DNA of 64,000 bases from Arenibacter palladensis (lineage in GTDB: Bacteria; Bacteroidota; Bacteroidia; Flavobacteriales; Flavobacteriaceae), in the NCBI RefSeq assembly GCF_900129275.1, contig NZ_FQUX01000005.1, forward strand, positions 1 through 64,000, written 5' to 3'. Every line of letters begins with the position of its first letter. Within the stretch, counting starts at the first letter, position 1. The notes beneath the pieces were generated by a model. That model worked only from the letters and a program-made list of their open reading frames with translations, was not told where the DNA came from and ran no database searches. Positions 17,929-26,094 of this stretch are shown here, piece by piece. The translations under genes and the position numbers were made by a program.

Positions 17929-19188
17929 CTACTCCATTCTCAGCGCCTCTATTGGTTTAATTTTTATAGCACTCTGTGCAGGTATGAACCCCGCCAATAG
18001 CCCCGATACCATCAAAATAATCAAGGCCAGCAGTACCACCCCCAAACCCACACTGGGATTAATGAACATTTCAATTGGCCCATTACTCGCTAGAAAATAA
18101 TTAATAAGATAAATGACAAAGGCCCCAAAACTAATTCCGGCCATCCCGGATATGATGGTCAAAAAAATAGATTCCATAATAATTTGAAGCTTAATAGACC
18201 ATGGGTTTTCACCCAAAGCACGTCTAATCCCAATTTCCTTGGTCCGTTCCTTGACCACTATCAACATAATATTGCTCACCCCAATAACACCAGACAACAA
18301 TACCAGAACACCAACAAAATAGGCTATCCAACGCATGGCCTTAAACAGTCCCAACACTCTGTTGAACTCCTCAAATAGATCAAAATGCCCAACAGCACGA
18401 AGATCTTGGGGATGAATTTTTTGATTTTCCCGCACTACCGTAAATATTTGCTCCTTTAGTTGGGTAATTGAAGAGTCATCATTGGCGGTAATGGCCATCC
18501 AACCCACTTTATCGGCCTGGTTGAAAGCCTGGGAAAAGGAAGTAAAGGGTATAAAAATTTCCTTTTGGATCTCCTCGGCATTTCCATCATTGGAATTCTT
18601 CCTATAGGTTCCAACAACCATAAAATTCACTCCTTGGATCTTAATATAGGTACCTATAGCCTCTTCCCCCACATCATATAAACTGGCACGCACCCCCTCA
18701 CCAATTACCGCTACCTTTCTTTTTCCATCAATATCCAATTGATTTATAAATCTGCCGGAAGTGATGCTCATGGGATCTTGATTAATAATATCCGGATAAT
18801 CCCCATAGACATTAAATGCCCCCGTTTTTATTCCCCGCACCACATTATTGGTTCCATTAAATCCTCCCAATTGATTTCTTGGGGACACAAACCTTAGATC
18901 CGGCACTTTTTGCCTTATAGCATCTACGTCCCCCAATTTAAAAGTAAAACGCCTCCCCTTTGGCAAGCCTTTATACGCCATTGAGGTTCCTTGGGTCCAC
19001 ATGAACATAGTATTGGTTGCAATATCACCAAAATTGGACCGTATGCCGTTCTCCAATCCCTTCCCTGCTGCTAGCAGAACAATCAATATCAATATTCCCC
19101 AAAAAACCCCAAATGCGGTTAAAATGGTCCTGAACCAGTTACCGGTCAGTACTTCCAGAATTTCTTTCCATCGGTCCTTATTGAACAT
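17929..19188 (-). CDS. MacB/FtsX-type ABC transporter permease (copy B1)
   Basis: The 419-residue permease has an N-terminal helix (about 18-45), a periplasmic domain and three C-terminal helices with VKERTKEIGIRRALGENP and PAQSAIKIKPIEALRME. It is the upstream counterpart of the permease at 13443-14705 (shared TSM.YKG and RFVSPRN/QYIAPRN positions). The gene follows the first permease after 28 bases. No ATPase domain is present, and no ATPase gene lies upstream of it, unlike a standard MacB set. Confidence 0.92.
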   Translation of the reverse strand: MFNKDRWKEILEVLTGNWFRTILTAFGVFWGILILIVLLAAGKGLENGIRSNFGDIATNTMFMWTQGTSMAYKGLPKGRRFTFKLGDVDAIRQKVPDLRFVSPRNQLGGFNGTNNVVRGIKTGAFNVYGDYPDIINQDPMSITSGRFINQLDIDGKRKVAVIGEGVRASLYDVGEEAIGTYIKIQGVNFMVVGTYRKNSNDGNAEEIQKEIFIPFTSFSQAFNQADKVGWMAITANDDSSITQLKEQIFTVVRENQKIHPQDLRAVGHFDLFEEFNRVLGLFKAMRWIAYFVGVLVLLSGVIGVSNIMLIVVKERTKEIGIRRALGENPWSIKLQIIMESIFLTIISGMAGISFGAFVIYLINYFLASNGPIEMFINPSVGLGVVLLALIILMVSGLLAGFIPAQSAIKIKPIEALRME

Positions 19189-19216
19189 ATCTATTGGTTA
19201 TATATAAACAATGGTC

Positions 19217-20464
19217 CTATTCATCCCTCAAAGCTTCAATTGGCCTAATAGTAGCAGCCCGCCAAGCAGGAAAAAAGCCCGCCAAGGCCCCTGCTATTAT
19301 CAACAAACAAACTGTACTAAGTGCCACCTTGAAATTAATGGAAGGATTAAGGACATAATCTATCTGAAGGTTTGGACCCACAAATTCCAACAACCCCATG
19401 CTAAATATTAGTCCGGCCAATCCGGCAACACTGGTAACAAAGATTGCCTCATGCAATATCATGCCCACAATGGCCCTTGGCCGTGCGCCCAAAGCCTTCC
19501 TTACCCCAATCTCCCGGGTTCTTTCCTTTACTATAATCATCATAATGTTGCTAACGCCTACCACACCTGCCACAATAGTGCATATACCAACGAACCAGAA
19601 GAAAAATTTAATCCCTCCGGTTAAATTTTGAAATCGCTTTACCGCTTCCAGCGTATTAAAAGTATTGACGGCACTGGGGTCAGTTGGCGCCACCATATGG
19701 GCCTCCTTGAGATAGGTTTTGATATCTTCGGTCAATTTCACGGACTTTGCAACCGTTTCATCCAAACTTGCGGAGGGCTTTAAGGTATAGAACAGCATAT
19801 TTAGATTATCGCTTCCATTAAAAACACGCTGAGCAGTACTTATAGGGATAAACAACCTATCCTCTTCCCTATCGCCTCCCTTATCCCCATAAACCCCAAT
19901 GATCTGAAAATTAATCCCTGAAAGCTTCAAAAACGCACCAATGGGATTTTCTTCCCCTTTAAGCAGTTCCCGTTTAATTTTATTACTGATCACCACCACC
20001 TTGGCAACGTTTTCCTCATCCCCGTAATTTAAATACCGCCCCTCGGAAATAAATTGATTTTCAATATTCTGAAACAAAGGGGATACTCCCTGTACGGAAT
20101 AGGAGCCGGATTCCGTATTATAATCTACGGTTACATTTCTTACCCTAAAGAATGGGGATCTATTTTCGAGGTCTTCACCAAATTTAGAATTGATGGCTTG
20201 GTAATTATTATTTCTTAGTTGTATGGGCCTACCTGGGTTTAGGCCCATATATTCCTGTGTGGTAACCTGTGTCCATACCCCTATCCTATTGCTGGCATCC
20301 GCTTCAAATTCTTTGGCAATACCATTTTGCATGCCCTGACCAAATGCCAATAAAACCACCAAAATAAATATACCAGAAGCAACGGAAACGCCGGTAAGAA
20401 TGGTACGGAGTTTATTTTTCCGTATAGCATCGAAAATTTCCTGCCATCTCTCAATATCAAACAT
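19217..20464 (-). CDS. MacB/FtsX-type ABC transporter permease (copy A1), first gene of exporter operon
   Basis: This 415-residue permease starts the exporter operon. It has the FtsX C-terminal stretch VKERTREIGVRKALGARP and ends PAWRAATIRPIEALRDE. Its counterpart in the second module is at 14707-15936. Its periplasmic domain has diverged more than the membrane parts, as expected if the two modules handle different cargo. Upstream is an 88-base gap carrying a perfect GTTACA/TGTAAC inverted repeat. Confidence 0.92.
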   Translation of the reverse strand: MFDIERWQEIFDAIRKNKLRTILTGVSVASGIFILVVLLAFGQGMQNGIAKEFEADASNRIGVWTQVTTQEYMGLNPGRPIQLRNNNYQAINSKFGEDLENRSPFFRVRNVTVDYNTESGSYSVQGVSPLFQNIENQFISEGRYLNYGDEENVAKVVVISNKIKRELLKGEENPIGAFLKLSGINFQIIGVYGDKGGDREEDRLFIPISTAQRVFNGSDNLNMLFYTLKPSASLDETVAKSVKLTEDIKTYLKEAHMVAPTDPSAVNTFNTLEAVKRFQNLTGGIKFFFWFVGICTIVAGVVGVSNIMMIIVKERTREIGVRKALGARPRAIVGMILHEAIFVTSVAGLAGLIFSMGLLEFVGPNLQIDYVLNPSINFKVALSTVCLLIIAGALAGFFPAWRAATIRPIEALRDE

Positions 20465-20509
20465 AGGTCCAATAGTGTTTATTGAATAAGACCTTTGTGA
20501 AATGAAATT

Positions 20510-20523
20510 GTTACAGGTGTAAC
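20510..20523. promoter_or_regulatory. Operator-like palindrome upstream of exporter operon
   Basis: GTTACAGGTGTAAC has 6-base arms that are exact reverse complements around GG. It lies 46 bases upstream of the first exporter gene, inside the only intergenic gap available for its promoter. The size and form suit a dimeric repressor or activator site, but no regulator gene is adjacent. Confidence 0.4.
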
Positions 20524-20552
20524 TCTAAATAAATGTTAAAATTGAACCAATT

Positions 20553-20810
20553 TTAAGATTTCATCTTCCTGTAGATAAAGAAAAATAAACCGGCCACCAA
20601 CAGATAGGGAACGGCCATAAGATATACAATGCCATTGTTGATGCCTTTTGCAGCAGCTTCACTCCCTTCACTTTCCAACACAGCCCTACACATGGCGCAT
20701 TGGGCTTCGGCCAATTCCGGAACCAATAAAAACACCAAAGTTAAAAGCAATACGGTATATCGTACTTTTATGGTATTTCTTGAATACAATATTGACCTTT
20801 TAGTGCACAT
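20553..20810 (-). CDS. Small exported CxxC membrane protein next to SCO/DUF420
   Basis: I do not recognise a named function for this 85-residue protein. It has an N-terminal hydrophobic signal (about 17-36), then AQCAMCRAVLESE with a CxxC pair directly after the likely cleavage site, and one further membrane helix (about 58-78) with a basic end. The only in-frame ATG overlaps the DUF420 gene by 11 bases, implying translational coupling. Its place at the end of a SCO-DUF420 operon suggests a role in copper or thiol handling during oxidase assembly, which is inference from context. Confidence 0.75.
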   Translation of the reverse strand: MCTKRSILYSRNTIKVRYTVLLLTLVFLLVPELAEAQCAMCRAVLESEGSEAAAKGINNGIVYLMAVPYLLVAGLFFFIYRKMKS

Positions 20811-21333
20811 AATAGGGAGATATCATTAAATAGACTACAACCCCGGTAATGGCCACATACAACCATAGGGGAAAGGTAATTTTTGCAAGTTTCCTGTGCG
20901 CATCATAATTCTTAAGGTATGCCTTTGCATAGGTGCGCAATACCAATGGTATAATTGCAATGGAAAGAATGATATGGGTTATCAAAATAAAGAAGTAGAG
21001 ATACCTAACAATTCCCTCTCCGCCAAAGGAGGTAGAATCCGAGGTCATGTGATAGGCCACATACATCACTAGAAATGCCAGGGAAAGAACAATGCAACCA
21101 GTCATTAATTTCCGGTGCAGTTCCAACTTCCCATTCTTAACGGCAAGAACGGCAAGAATCAATAAAACGGCTGTTAAACCATTTATGGAAGCATATATAG
21201 GCGGTAAAAAACCAAGAGGCTCCACATTGGGTAATTTAACTCCAAAGAGCAATGCCACTACAAGCGGTATAACAATGGATACCAGGTTAATAATTTTATT
21301 GAATTTCTTTTCTTTTAAAGCAACTGCATCCAT
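20800..21333 (-). CDS. DUF420 family membrane protein
   Basis: The 177-residue protein has five membrane helices and the pattern HRKLMTGCIVLSLAFLVMYV and HIILSIAIIPLVLRTY with histidines in membrane segments, matching the DUF420 family related to CtaM/YozB. Members of that family are linked to cytochrome oxidase (caa3/aa3) maturation in other bacteria. Its ATG shares one base with the stop codon of the SCO gene. Assignment of a role in oxidase assembly is from family and context, not from a recognisable active site. Confidence 0.85.
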   Translation of the reverse strand: MDAVALKEKKFNKIINLVSIVIPLVVALLFGVKLPNVEPLGFLPPIYASINGLTAVLLILAVLAVKNGKLELHRKLMTGCIVLSLAFLVMYVAYHMTSDSTSFGGEGIVRYLYFFILITHIILSIAIIPLVLRTYAKAYLKNYDAHRKLAKITFPLWLYVAITGVVVYLMISPYYVH

Positions 21334-22061
21334 TATTCTCCCAATAATTTTTTAATGTCTTCTTTTAGGATTGATATTTGTTCCTCTTCCCCATGATCAT
21401 TTTCACCTTCCTGTTCACTAATGGTCCCCCTGTAATACACAATTGGATTTCCAAACTTGTCCACTCGGGAACGTATAAAACCGTTTTTATCTACCAATGC
21501 AAATAGACCCGAATGTTCAAACCCGCCTTCTGCCTCTGGAACTTCAGCGGCAAAAATACTAAATCCGGTATTGGCCAAGGTATAAATATCGTTTATATTC
21601 CCCGTCAACAAATGCCAGTCCATGTTTGTTATGCCGTAATCCTGAGCGTATTCCTTCAATACCCCAGGCGTATCATATTCTGGGTTTATGGTAAACGAAG
21701 CCACTCCAAAATTTTCAAAATTTTTGAATTCATTTTGAATCTGAACCAAATTTTTGTTCATGATGGGGCAAATTGTGGGGCAGGTAGTAAAAAAGAATTC
21801 CACCAGATACACCTTGCCCTTATAATCGTCATTGGTAATCAATAGACTGTCTTGATCTACAAAAGCAAAGGGCGGTACCTTACGTCTCTCACCGTTCATT
21901 TCAACATATGCCAGCTTATCATTGGCATCCTTTAGGTTTAACCTATCATTTTGTGTAATGGAACCCCCTTTCACCCGATCAACAATTTTTGGGACAAAAA
22001 TGATTCCAAAAACTAGGATTACCAGTGAAACCCAAACATATGTATAATTATTCTTTTGCAT
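21333..22061 (-). CDS. SCO1/SenC family copper chaperone
   Basis: This 242-residue protein has an N-terminal anchor (about 8-27) and a periplasmic thioredoxin fold with the copper site TTCPTICP (Cys94, Cys98) and His183 in FEHSGLFALVD. SCO proteins deliver copper to the CuA centre of oxidase subunit II, here encoded at 47016-48074. It is coupled to a SCO-like gene upstream and DUF420 downstream with one-base overlaps. All three metal ligands are intact. Confidence 0.94.
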   Translation of the reverse strand: MQKNNYTYVWVSLVILVFGIIFVPKIVDRVKGGSITQNDRLNLKDANDKLAYVEMNGERRKVPPFAFVDQDSLLITNDDYKGKVYLVEFFFTTCPTICPIMNKNLVQIQNEFKNFENFGVASFTINPEYDTPGVLKEYAQDYGITNMDWHLLTGNINDIYTLANTGFSIFAAEVPEAEGGFEHSGLFALVDKNGFIRSRVDKFGNPIVYYRGTISEQEGENDHGEEEQISILKEDIKKLLGE

Positions 22062-22693
22062 TATTTTGGCCTATCTGCATTGTTCTTTTTAAGGGCCATT
22101 CGATATTCGGCCAGTATTATTTTTATATCATCCTCCATCTTATTGTTTAAATCGGCCACGGAGGAAGTGTCAAAACCATATTTGACACCCTCATCCTCAT
22201 CATCGTCCCTACCCCTAAGTACCCTATTCTTATCCACTATGAACACATAGGGAGTACTCAAGTTCCCATCTAGGCTAAGGTTTGTCTTTAAACTCCTAAA
22301 AATTCGATTAATATCATCCTCATCCCCGTAAACGAAATTCCATTTACCAATATCTGCCAACTGCTCCAGCTCCTTTTTCAATTCTTCAACATCCTGCTCC
22401 GTACCTTTCGGCATTACCATAACAAATTGAAAATCGTTAAACTCGTTAAAGCGCTTGTATATCTTCTGGTTTAAATTAAAGGCGTTACCTTTTTTGTTAT
22501 CCACGTCCTTCCCCAGAAATCCCAATACGGTAATTTTACCTTCCAAGGATACATCGTTGGTGGCAAAATCAATTTCAGAGACATTCTCCGTTAAAGTTGC
22601 CAATCTGCCAAAGTTCGTGATACCCGAGGCAAAAAATAGATATATCACTATTGGCAGTATAAATAAGGTGACGAGTACTAATGTTTTCTTCAT
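22061..22693 (-). CDS. SCO/thioredoxin-like membrane-anchored protein lacking cysteines
   Basis: The 210-residue protein has an N-terminal anchor (about 3-23) and a thioredoxin-like body: a strand before LGFLGKDVDN, FQFVMVMPKG, and STPYVFIVDKNRVLRGR near the end. Where SCO has CPTIC it has no cysteine, and I find no cysteine in the whole protein. It is the first gene of the SCO cluster. It may scaffold or chaperone rather than bind copper; a redox role through thiols is excluded. The acidic run RGRDDDEDEG is also unusual. Confidence 0.75.
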   Translation of the reverse strand: MKKTLVLVTLFILPIVIYLFFASGITNFGRLATLTENVSEIDFATNDVSLEGKITVLGFLGKDVDNKKGNAFNLNQKIYKRFNEFNDFQFVMVMPKGTEQDVEELKKELEQLADIGKWNFVYGDEDDINRIFRSLKTNLSLDGNLSTPYVFIVDKNRVLRGRDDDEDEGVKYGFDTSSVADLNNKMEDDIKIILAEYRMALKKNNADRPK

Positions 22694-22784
22694 CTAATAG
22701 CTATTAGTTTCCAACATTACAGTTTTAACGAAAAAAACATTCCTTCGCTGTAAAATCGGTGTAAACCGAATAAGTACAAAAATA

Positions 22785-22812
22785 AAAAAGACGGTTGTTA
22801 TACCGTCTTTTT
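22785..22812 (-). terminator. Terminator of the cyoE-cox operon
   Basis: AAAAAGACGG pairs with CCGTCTTTTT around an 8-base loop and ends in a T run on both strands. It lies 18 bases after the cox IV stop and separates the cox operon from the SCO operon. Confidence 0.88.
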
Positions 22813-22829
22813 AAGCTGTTAATTATTCG

Positions 22830-23213
22830 TTAGAAATTCCACTTAACGAAGCCATCGCTATACACGTGGTATATATAATCCGCTTCAAAGAGAAGAATAA
22901 AAATAAGATAGGCAACAAGGAATATAGGGGTCCATACAATAGCTCTTCTTAAAGAACTCTTTTCATCCCTAAGGTGCATGAAATCCCACGCAATATAATA
23001 AGCCTTAACCAAGGTTAGTATGATAAATATCCAGTTCAAGACTTTCATCCCAAGGAAGTAGGAATGAGTCAAGGCCGCAGGTTTTAAAATCCCCAATGCC
23101 ACTTCAACTATGGTGACCAAAGTAAGGAATATAAGTACTCCCCATATTTTTTGGGTATTGGACTTAAATTTCAACAGACCTCTAAATATTTCGAGTTTAT
23201 GTTCGTGTGCCAT
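22830..23213 (-). CDS. Cytochrome c oxidase subunit IV-like protein
   Basis: This 127-residue protein has three membrane helices (about 23-41, 48-68 and 89-110) and the MHLRDE segment found after helix two in bacterial oxidase subunit IV (CyoD/CtaF-like, prokaryotic cytochrome C oxidase subunit IV family). It is the last gene of the cyoE-cox operon and probably stabilises the oxidase. The N-terminal MAHEHK is short and soluble. Confidence 0.88.
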   Translation of the reverse strand: MAHEHKLEIFRGLLKFKSNTQKIWGVLIFLTLVTIVEVALGILKPAALTHSYFLGMKVLNWIFIILTLVKAYYIAWDFMHLRDEKSSLRRAIVWTPIFLVAYLIFILLFEADYIYHVYSDGFVKWNF

Positions 23214-23269
23214 TTCTAATGCTATTTTTTAAAGTATTCTTTTAATTGTATATGTTATTTTTCCTGTAG

Positions 23270-24244
23270 TTATACCAAGTAGAAGAAGGTAAATACAAAT
23301 ACCCATACCAAATCCACAAAGTGCCAGTATAGCCCTACTTTTTCCACCATTTCATAATGTCCCCTGCGCTCATAAGTACCAAGAATAACATTAAAAAAGA
23401 TAATGCAGTTGATTACCACACCGGAAAACACGTGAAAACCGTGAAAACCTGTGATAAAGAAAAAGAAATCGGCAAACAACCTACTACCGTACTCATTCCG
23501 TACCAAATTGGCCCCTTCCACTACAAGTGTTGCATCATTCAATTTCTTCAAAGTTTCATCCCGAGTCAAAACTGTCTTATGGCCATCCTCGTTGATGGTC
23601 TCTGTACGAATTAAAACATTGGGATTTGATTTCACCCCTTCAACCACCTCATTCAAGGAGTAGCTAGGCAACGCATCGCCTTTGTAGTACCAAATTCCGT
23701 TCTTCCTTTCATGATCGACCCTTTCTTCCTCCAAAGTCGCTGCAAAATCCCTTAATGCCAGGCGATCACCTGAATCGGCACTAACAAATTGCAAAACCCT
23801 ACCGCCTTTAGTTTCCAAAGCTCCAAAATCGCCTTTTATAAAAGTGGCCCATTCCCAAGCCTGTGAACCTACGAAGATAGCACCACCAATAATGGTAAGA
23901 AACATAAACCAGATGACTTTTGTCTTTTGTAATTTATGTCCGGCATCAACGGCCAACACCATAGTTACCGAAGACATGATCAAGACGAAAGTCATGAAAG
24001 CTACGTAATACATTGGGTAATTCCCATGAAAAAAAGGAACGTGGGTAAACACCTCATCGGCAATTGGCCAAGTTTCTATGAACTTAAATCTTGAAAAACC
24101 GTAAGCGGCAAGAAAGCCAGAAAACGTTAAAGCATCGGAGACAATAAAGAACCACATCATCAACTTTCCGTAACTTGCACCTAGAGGTTGATTTCCTCCA
24201 CCCCAAACGTTTTCTTCTGTACCCGTAGTAACCGTAGAATCCAT
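23270..24244 (-). CDS. Cytochrome c oxidase subunit III with large soluble insert
   Basis: The 324-residue protein has subunit III signatures: MMWFFIVSDALTFSGFLAAYG, SQAWEW, FFITGFHGFHVFSG and the final WHFVDLVWVFVFTFFYL. Between about residues 137 and 255 is a hydrophilic stretch of roughly 120 residues that ordinary subunit III lacks, including EEERVDHERKNGIWYYKGD and VIRTET-like segments. It should lie outside the membrane. A second, short subunit III gene follows cyoE just upstream. The pair may form heterologous halves of the oxidase, or serve different assembly states. Confidence 0.9.
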   Translation of the reverse strand: MDSTVTTGTEENVWGGGNQPLGASYGKLMMWFFIVSDALTFSGFLAAYGFSRFKFIETWPIADEVFTHVPFFHGNYPMYYVAFMTFVLIMSSVTMVLAVDAGHKLQKTKVIWFMFLTIIGGAIFVGSQAWEWATFIKGDFGALETKGGRVLQFVSADSGDRLALRDFAATLEEERVDHERKNGIWYYKGDALPSYSLNEVVEGVKSNPNVLIRTETINEDGHKTVLTRDETLKKLNDATLVVEGANLVRNEYGSRLFADFFFFITGFHGFHVFSGVVINCIIFFNVILGTYERRGHYEMVEKVGLYWHFVDLVWVFVFTFFYLV

Positions 24245-24391
24245 ATAAAAATTATAGCGTTAATAAAATTTTCACAAATTTACATTTTTTTCGGCTAAAC
24301 AAAATTTTTGCCTTTTAAAAATGGCAAAAAAAACCCATTCTAAATAAGCTCACCTAGAATACCTTCTAATTACCAAAGAATTAACCCTTTT

Positions 24392-24973
24392 TTAGTTCAC
24401 GAAATACATGAAAAGAATTAAATATACCCAAAGAATATCCAAAAAATGCCAAAACGTAGCTCCCAATTCCAAACCGAGCATTTCCTTGGAGGAATACTTA
24501 TTTCGCAAGTGGTTTGCAATAACCACCAAAAGCGAAATAATCCCGGCAACCACATGAACAATATGCACGGCAGCTATTAAGAAAACATAGGACATTTTAA
24601 TATTGCTCGTAGGCCCGGTAAAATAGTAACCGTTGGCTACCATCTGTGAGAATCCGTTGAATTGCAATATTATAAAGGTTATCCCTAGACCCAGGGTCAA
24701 CAACAACCAGTTGGTACATTGTTTTACCTTATCTTGCTTAATGGCTTTCTTCGCCATAATATAAGTTAAACTACTTATAATTATAACTATGGTACTGCCC
24801 AAAAACGATGATGGCAAGGCCAGATCCTTGATCCAATCCTCACGGGAACTGCTTACTATATAGGCGCTGGTCCAACCCGCAAATCCCATTAGCAAGCTCA
24901 CTATCCCGAACCAGAGCATCATCTTCTTAGCCCTTGCGTTTTTTTCCTTTCCCGTACCCTGCGTTAAGTCCAT
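24392..24973 (-). CDS. Cytochrome c oxidase subunit III (short form)
   Basis: The 193-residue protein has five membrane helices and the family motifs MLWFGIVSLLMGFAGWTSAY, VAAVHIVHVVAGI-type His pairs and the end ATFWHFLDILWVYLILFMYF. It belongs to the heme-copper oxidase subunit III family. It begins five bases after cyoE and lies 147 bases before the longer subunit III gene. Two subunit III genes in one operon is a common pattern in Flavobacteriia. Confidence 0.92.
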   Translation of the reverse strand: MDLTQGTGKEKNARAKKMMLWFGIVSLLMGFAGWTSAYIVSSSREDWIKDLALPSSFLGSTIVIIISSLTYIMAKKAIKQDKVKQCTNWLLLTLGLGITFIILQFNGFSQMVANGYYFTGPTSNIKMSYVFLIAAVHIVHVVAGIISLLVVIANHLRNKYSSKEMLGLELGATFWHFLDILWVYLILFMYFVN

Positions 24974-24978
24974 CCTTA

Positions 24979-25878
24979 TTAAATAAATTTATCCATTACA
25001 TATACCACTTGCATCAGTGTTATATAACTTACACTGGCCAGCATTAATTTTCTAGCGGATGCATTGTCCCTATTTTCATATAATCGAAAAGCAAAGAACA
25101 ACATTACCGTACCCATTAAAAAAACTATAATAGCCGCCACAATTGATAATTGCAGCCTTCCCGTAAAACCAAATACCGGAATTATAGATATAATCATCAT
25201 CCAAATGGTATACATAATTATCTGTAAAGCGGTGCCCTTATCCTTTTTACCAGTCGGAAGCATTTTAAAACCACCCTTCTTATAATCTTCATCCAACATC
25301 CAACCTAGAGCCCAAAAATGTGGAAACTGCCAAAAGAACTGAATCATAAACAAAGTCCCCGGCTCTATACCAAAATTATCGGTAGCGGCCACCCATCCCA
25401 ACATAAAGGGAATAGCTCCTGGAAATGCACCTACAAACACGGCTAACGGCGTTTTAGTCTTTAAAGGCGTATAAACACTTGTGTACAAGAAAATGGAGAT
25501 GGCACCAAACATGGCCGTCTTTGGATTGAGAAAATACAAGGCTACGATTCCCAAAATGGTCATTAGAACAGCAATGGCCATAGCCGTGTTCACAGACATC
25601 CTACCTGCCGGTATAGGCCTATTCTTGGTACGACTCATCAAGGCATCCAGGTCTTTTTCTATAATTTGATTATAGGCATTGGAAGCCCCTACCATACAAT
25701 AGCCCCCAAAGGCTAAAAGCAGCACCGAGGAAAAACTTATTTCAACGGCACCCAGAAAATACCCTGCTATGGAAGAGAAGACCACACTTACAGCAAGCCT
25801 TGCTTTGGTAATTTCTTTAAAGTCAGCAAAATATAACGCTAAAGAGGCATTCTTCACTGAACCGACCGCCGTTTTCAT
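24979..25878 (-). CDS. cyoE: Heme O synthase (protoheme IX farnesyltransferase)
   Basis: This UbiA-family membrane enzyme (299 residues, about nine helices) adds a farnesyl group to heme B to make heme O, the precursor of the heme A or O used by the oxidase. The prenyl-diphosphate site NAYNQIIEKDLDALMSRT (about 67-84), followed by RPIPAGR, and the second Asp-rich loop GWMLDEDYKKGGFKML are present. It is the first gene of the cox operon and has the best promoter in the window. Confidence 0.95.
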   Translation of the reverse strand: MKTAVGSVKNASLALYFADFKEITKARLAVSVVFSSIAGYFLGAVEISFSSVLLLAFGGYCMVGASNAYNQIIEKDLDALMSRTKNRPIPAGRMSVNTAMAIAVLMTILGIVALYFLNPKTAMFGAISIFLYTSVYTPLKTKTPLAVFVGAFPGAIPFMLGWVAATDNFGIEPGTLFMIQFFWQFPHFWALGWMLDEDYKKGGFKMLPTGKKDKGTALQIIMYTIWMMIISIIPVFGFTGRLQLSIVAAIIVFLMGTVMLFFAFRLYENRDNASARKLMLASVSYITLMQVVYVMDKFI

Positions 25879-25899
25879 TTACATTTTTTAAATGGACCG

Positions 25900-25930
25900 C
25901 AAAGATACACCGCATAAGATATTTTTGCAA
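25900..25930 (-). promoter_or_regulatory. Promoter of the cyoE-cox operon
   Basis: On the minus strand a TTG (25928-25930) is followed after 20 bases by TATCTTTG (25900-25907), an exact TAnnTTTG box. The ATG of cyoE lies 22 bases downstream. Confidence 0.65.
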
Positions 25931-26046
25931 CCAAATAAACATGTTTATATAAATTAACTAAAAAGGAGTAGCAGAACCCTAAACAAATCTACGACCCCCC
26001 CCAACCTCCATAGACCATGGAGCGCTTACATTATTATGAAACAAAA

Positions 26047-26074
26047 AAAATCCCGAGCGTTGGCTCGGGATTTT
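26047..26074 (-). terminator. Terminator of the tonB gene
   Basis: AAAATCCCGAG pairs with CTCGGGATTTT around a 6-base loop, with A/T runs on both sides. It lies 21 bases after the tonB stop. Confidence 0.9.
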
Positions 26075-26094
26075 AAATATATTTTAAATTACAA

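Noticed and set aside
12263-20464. Possible mobile-element origin of the exporter duplication
   Set aside because: No transposase, terminal repeats or composition break is seen; tandem duplication by recombination explains the layout.
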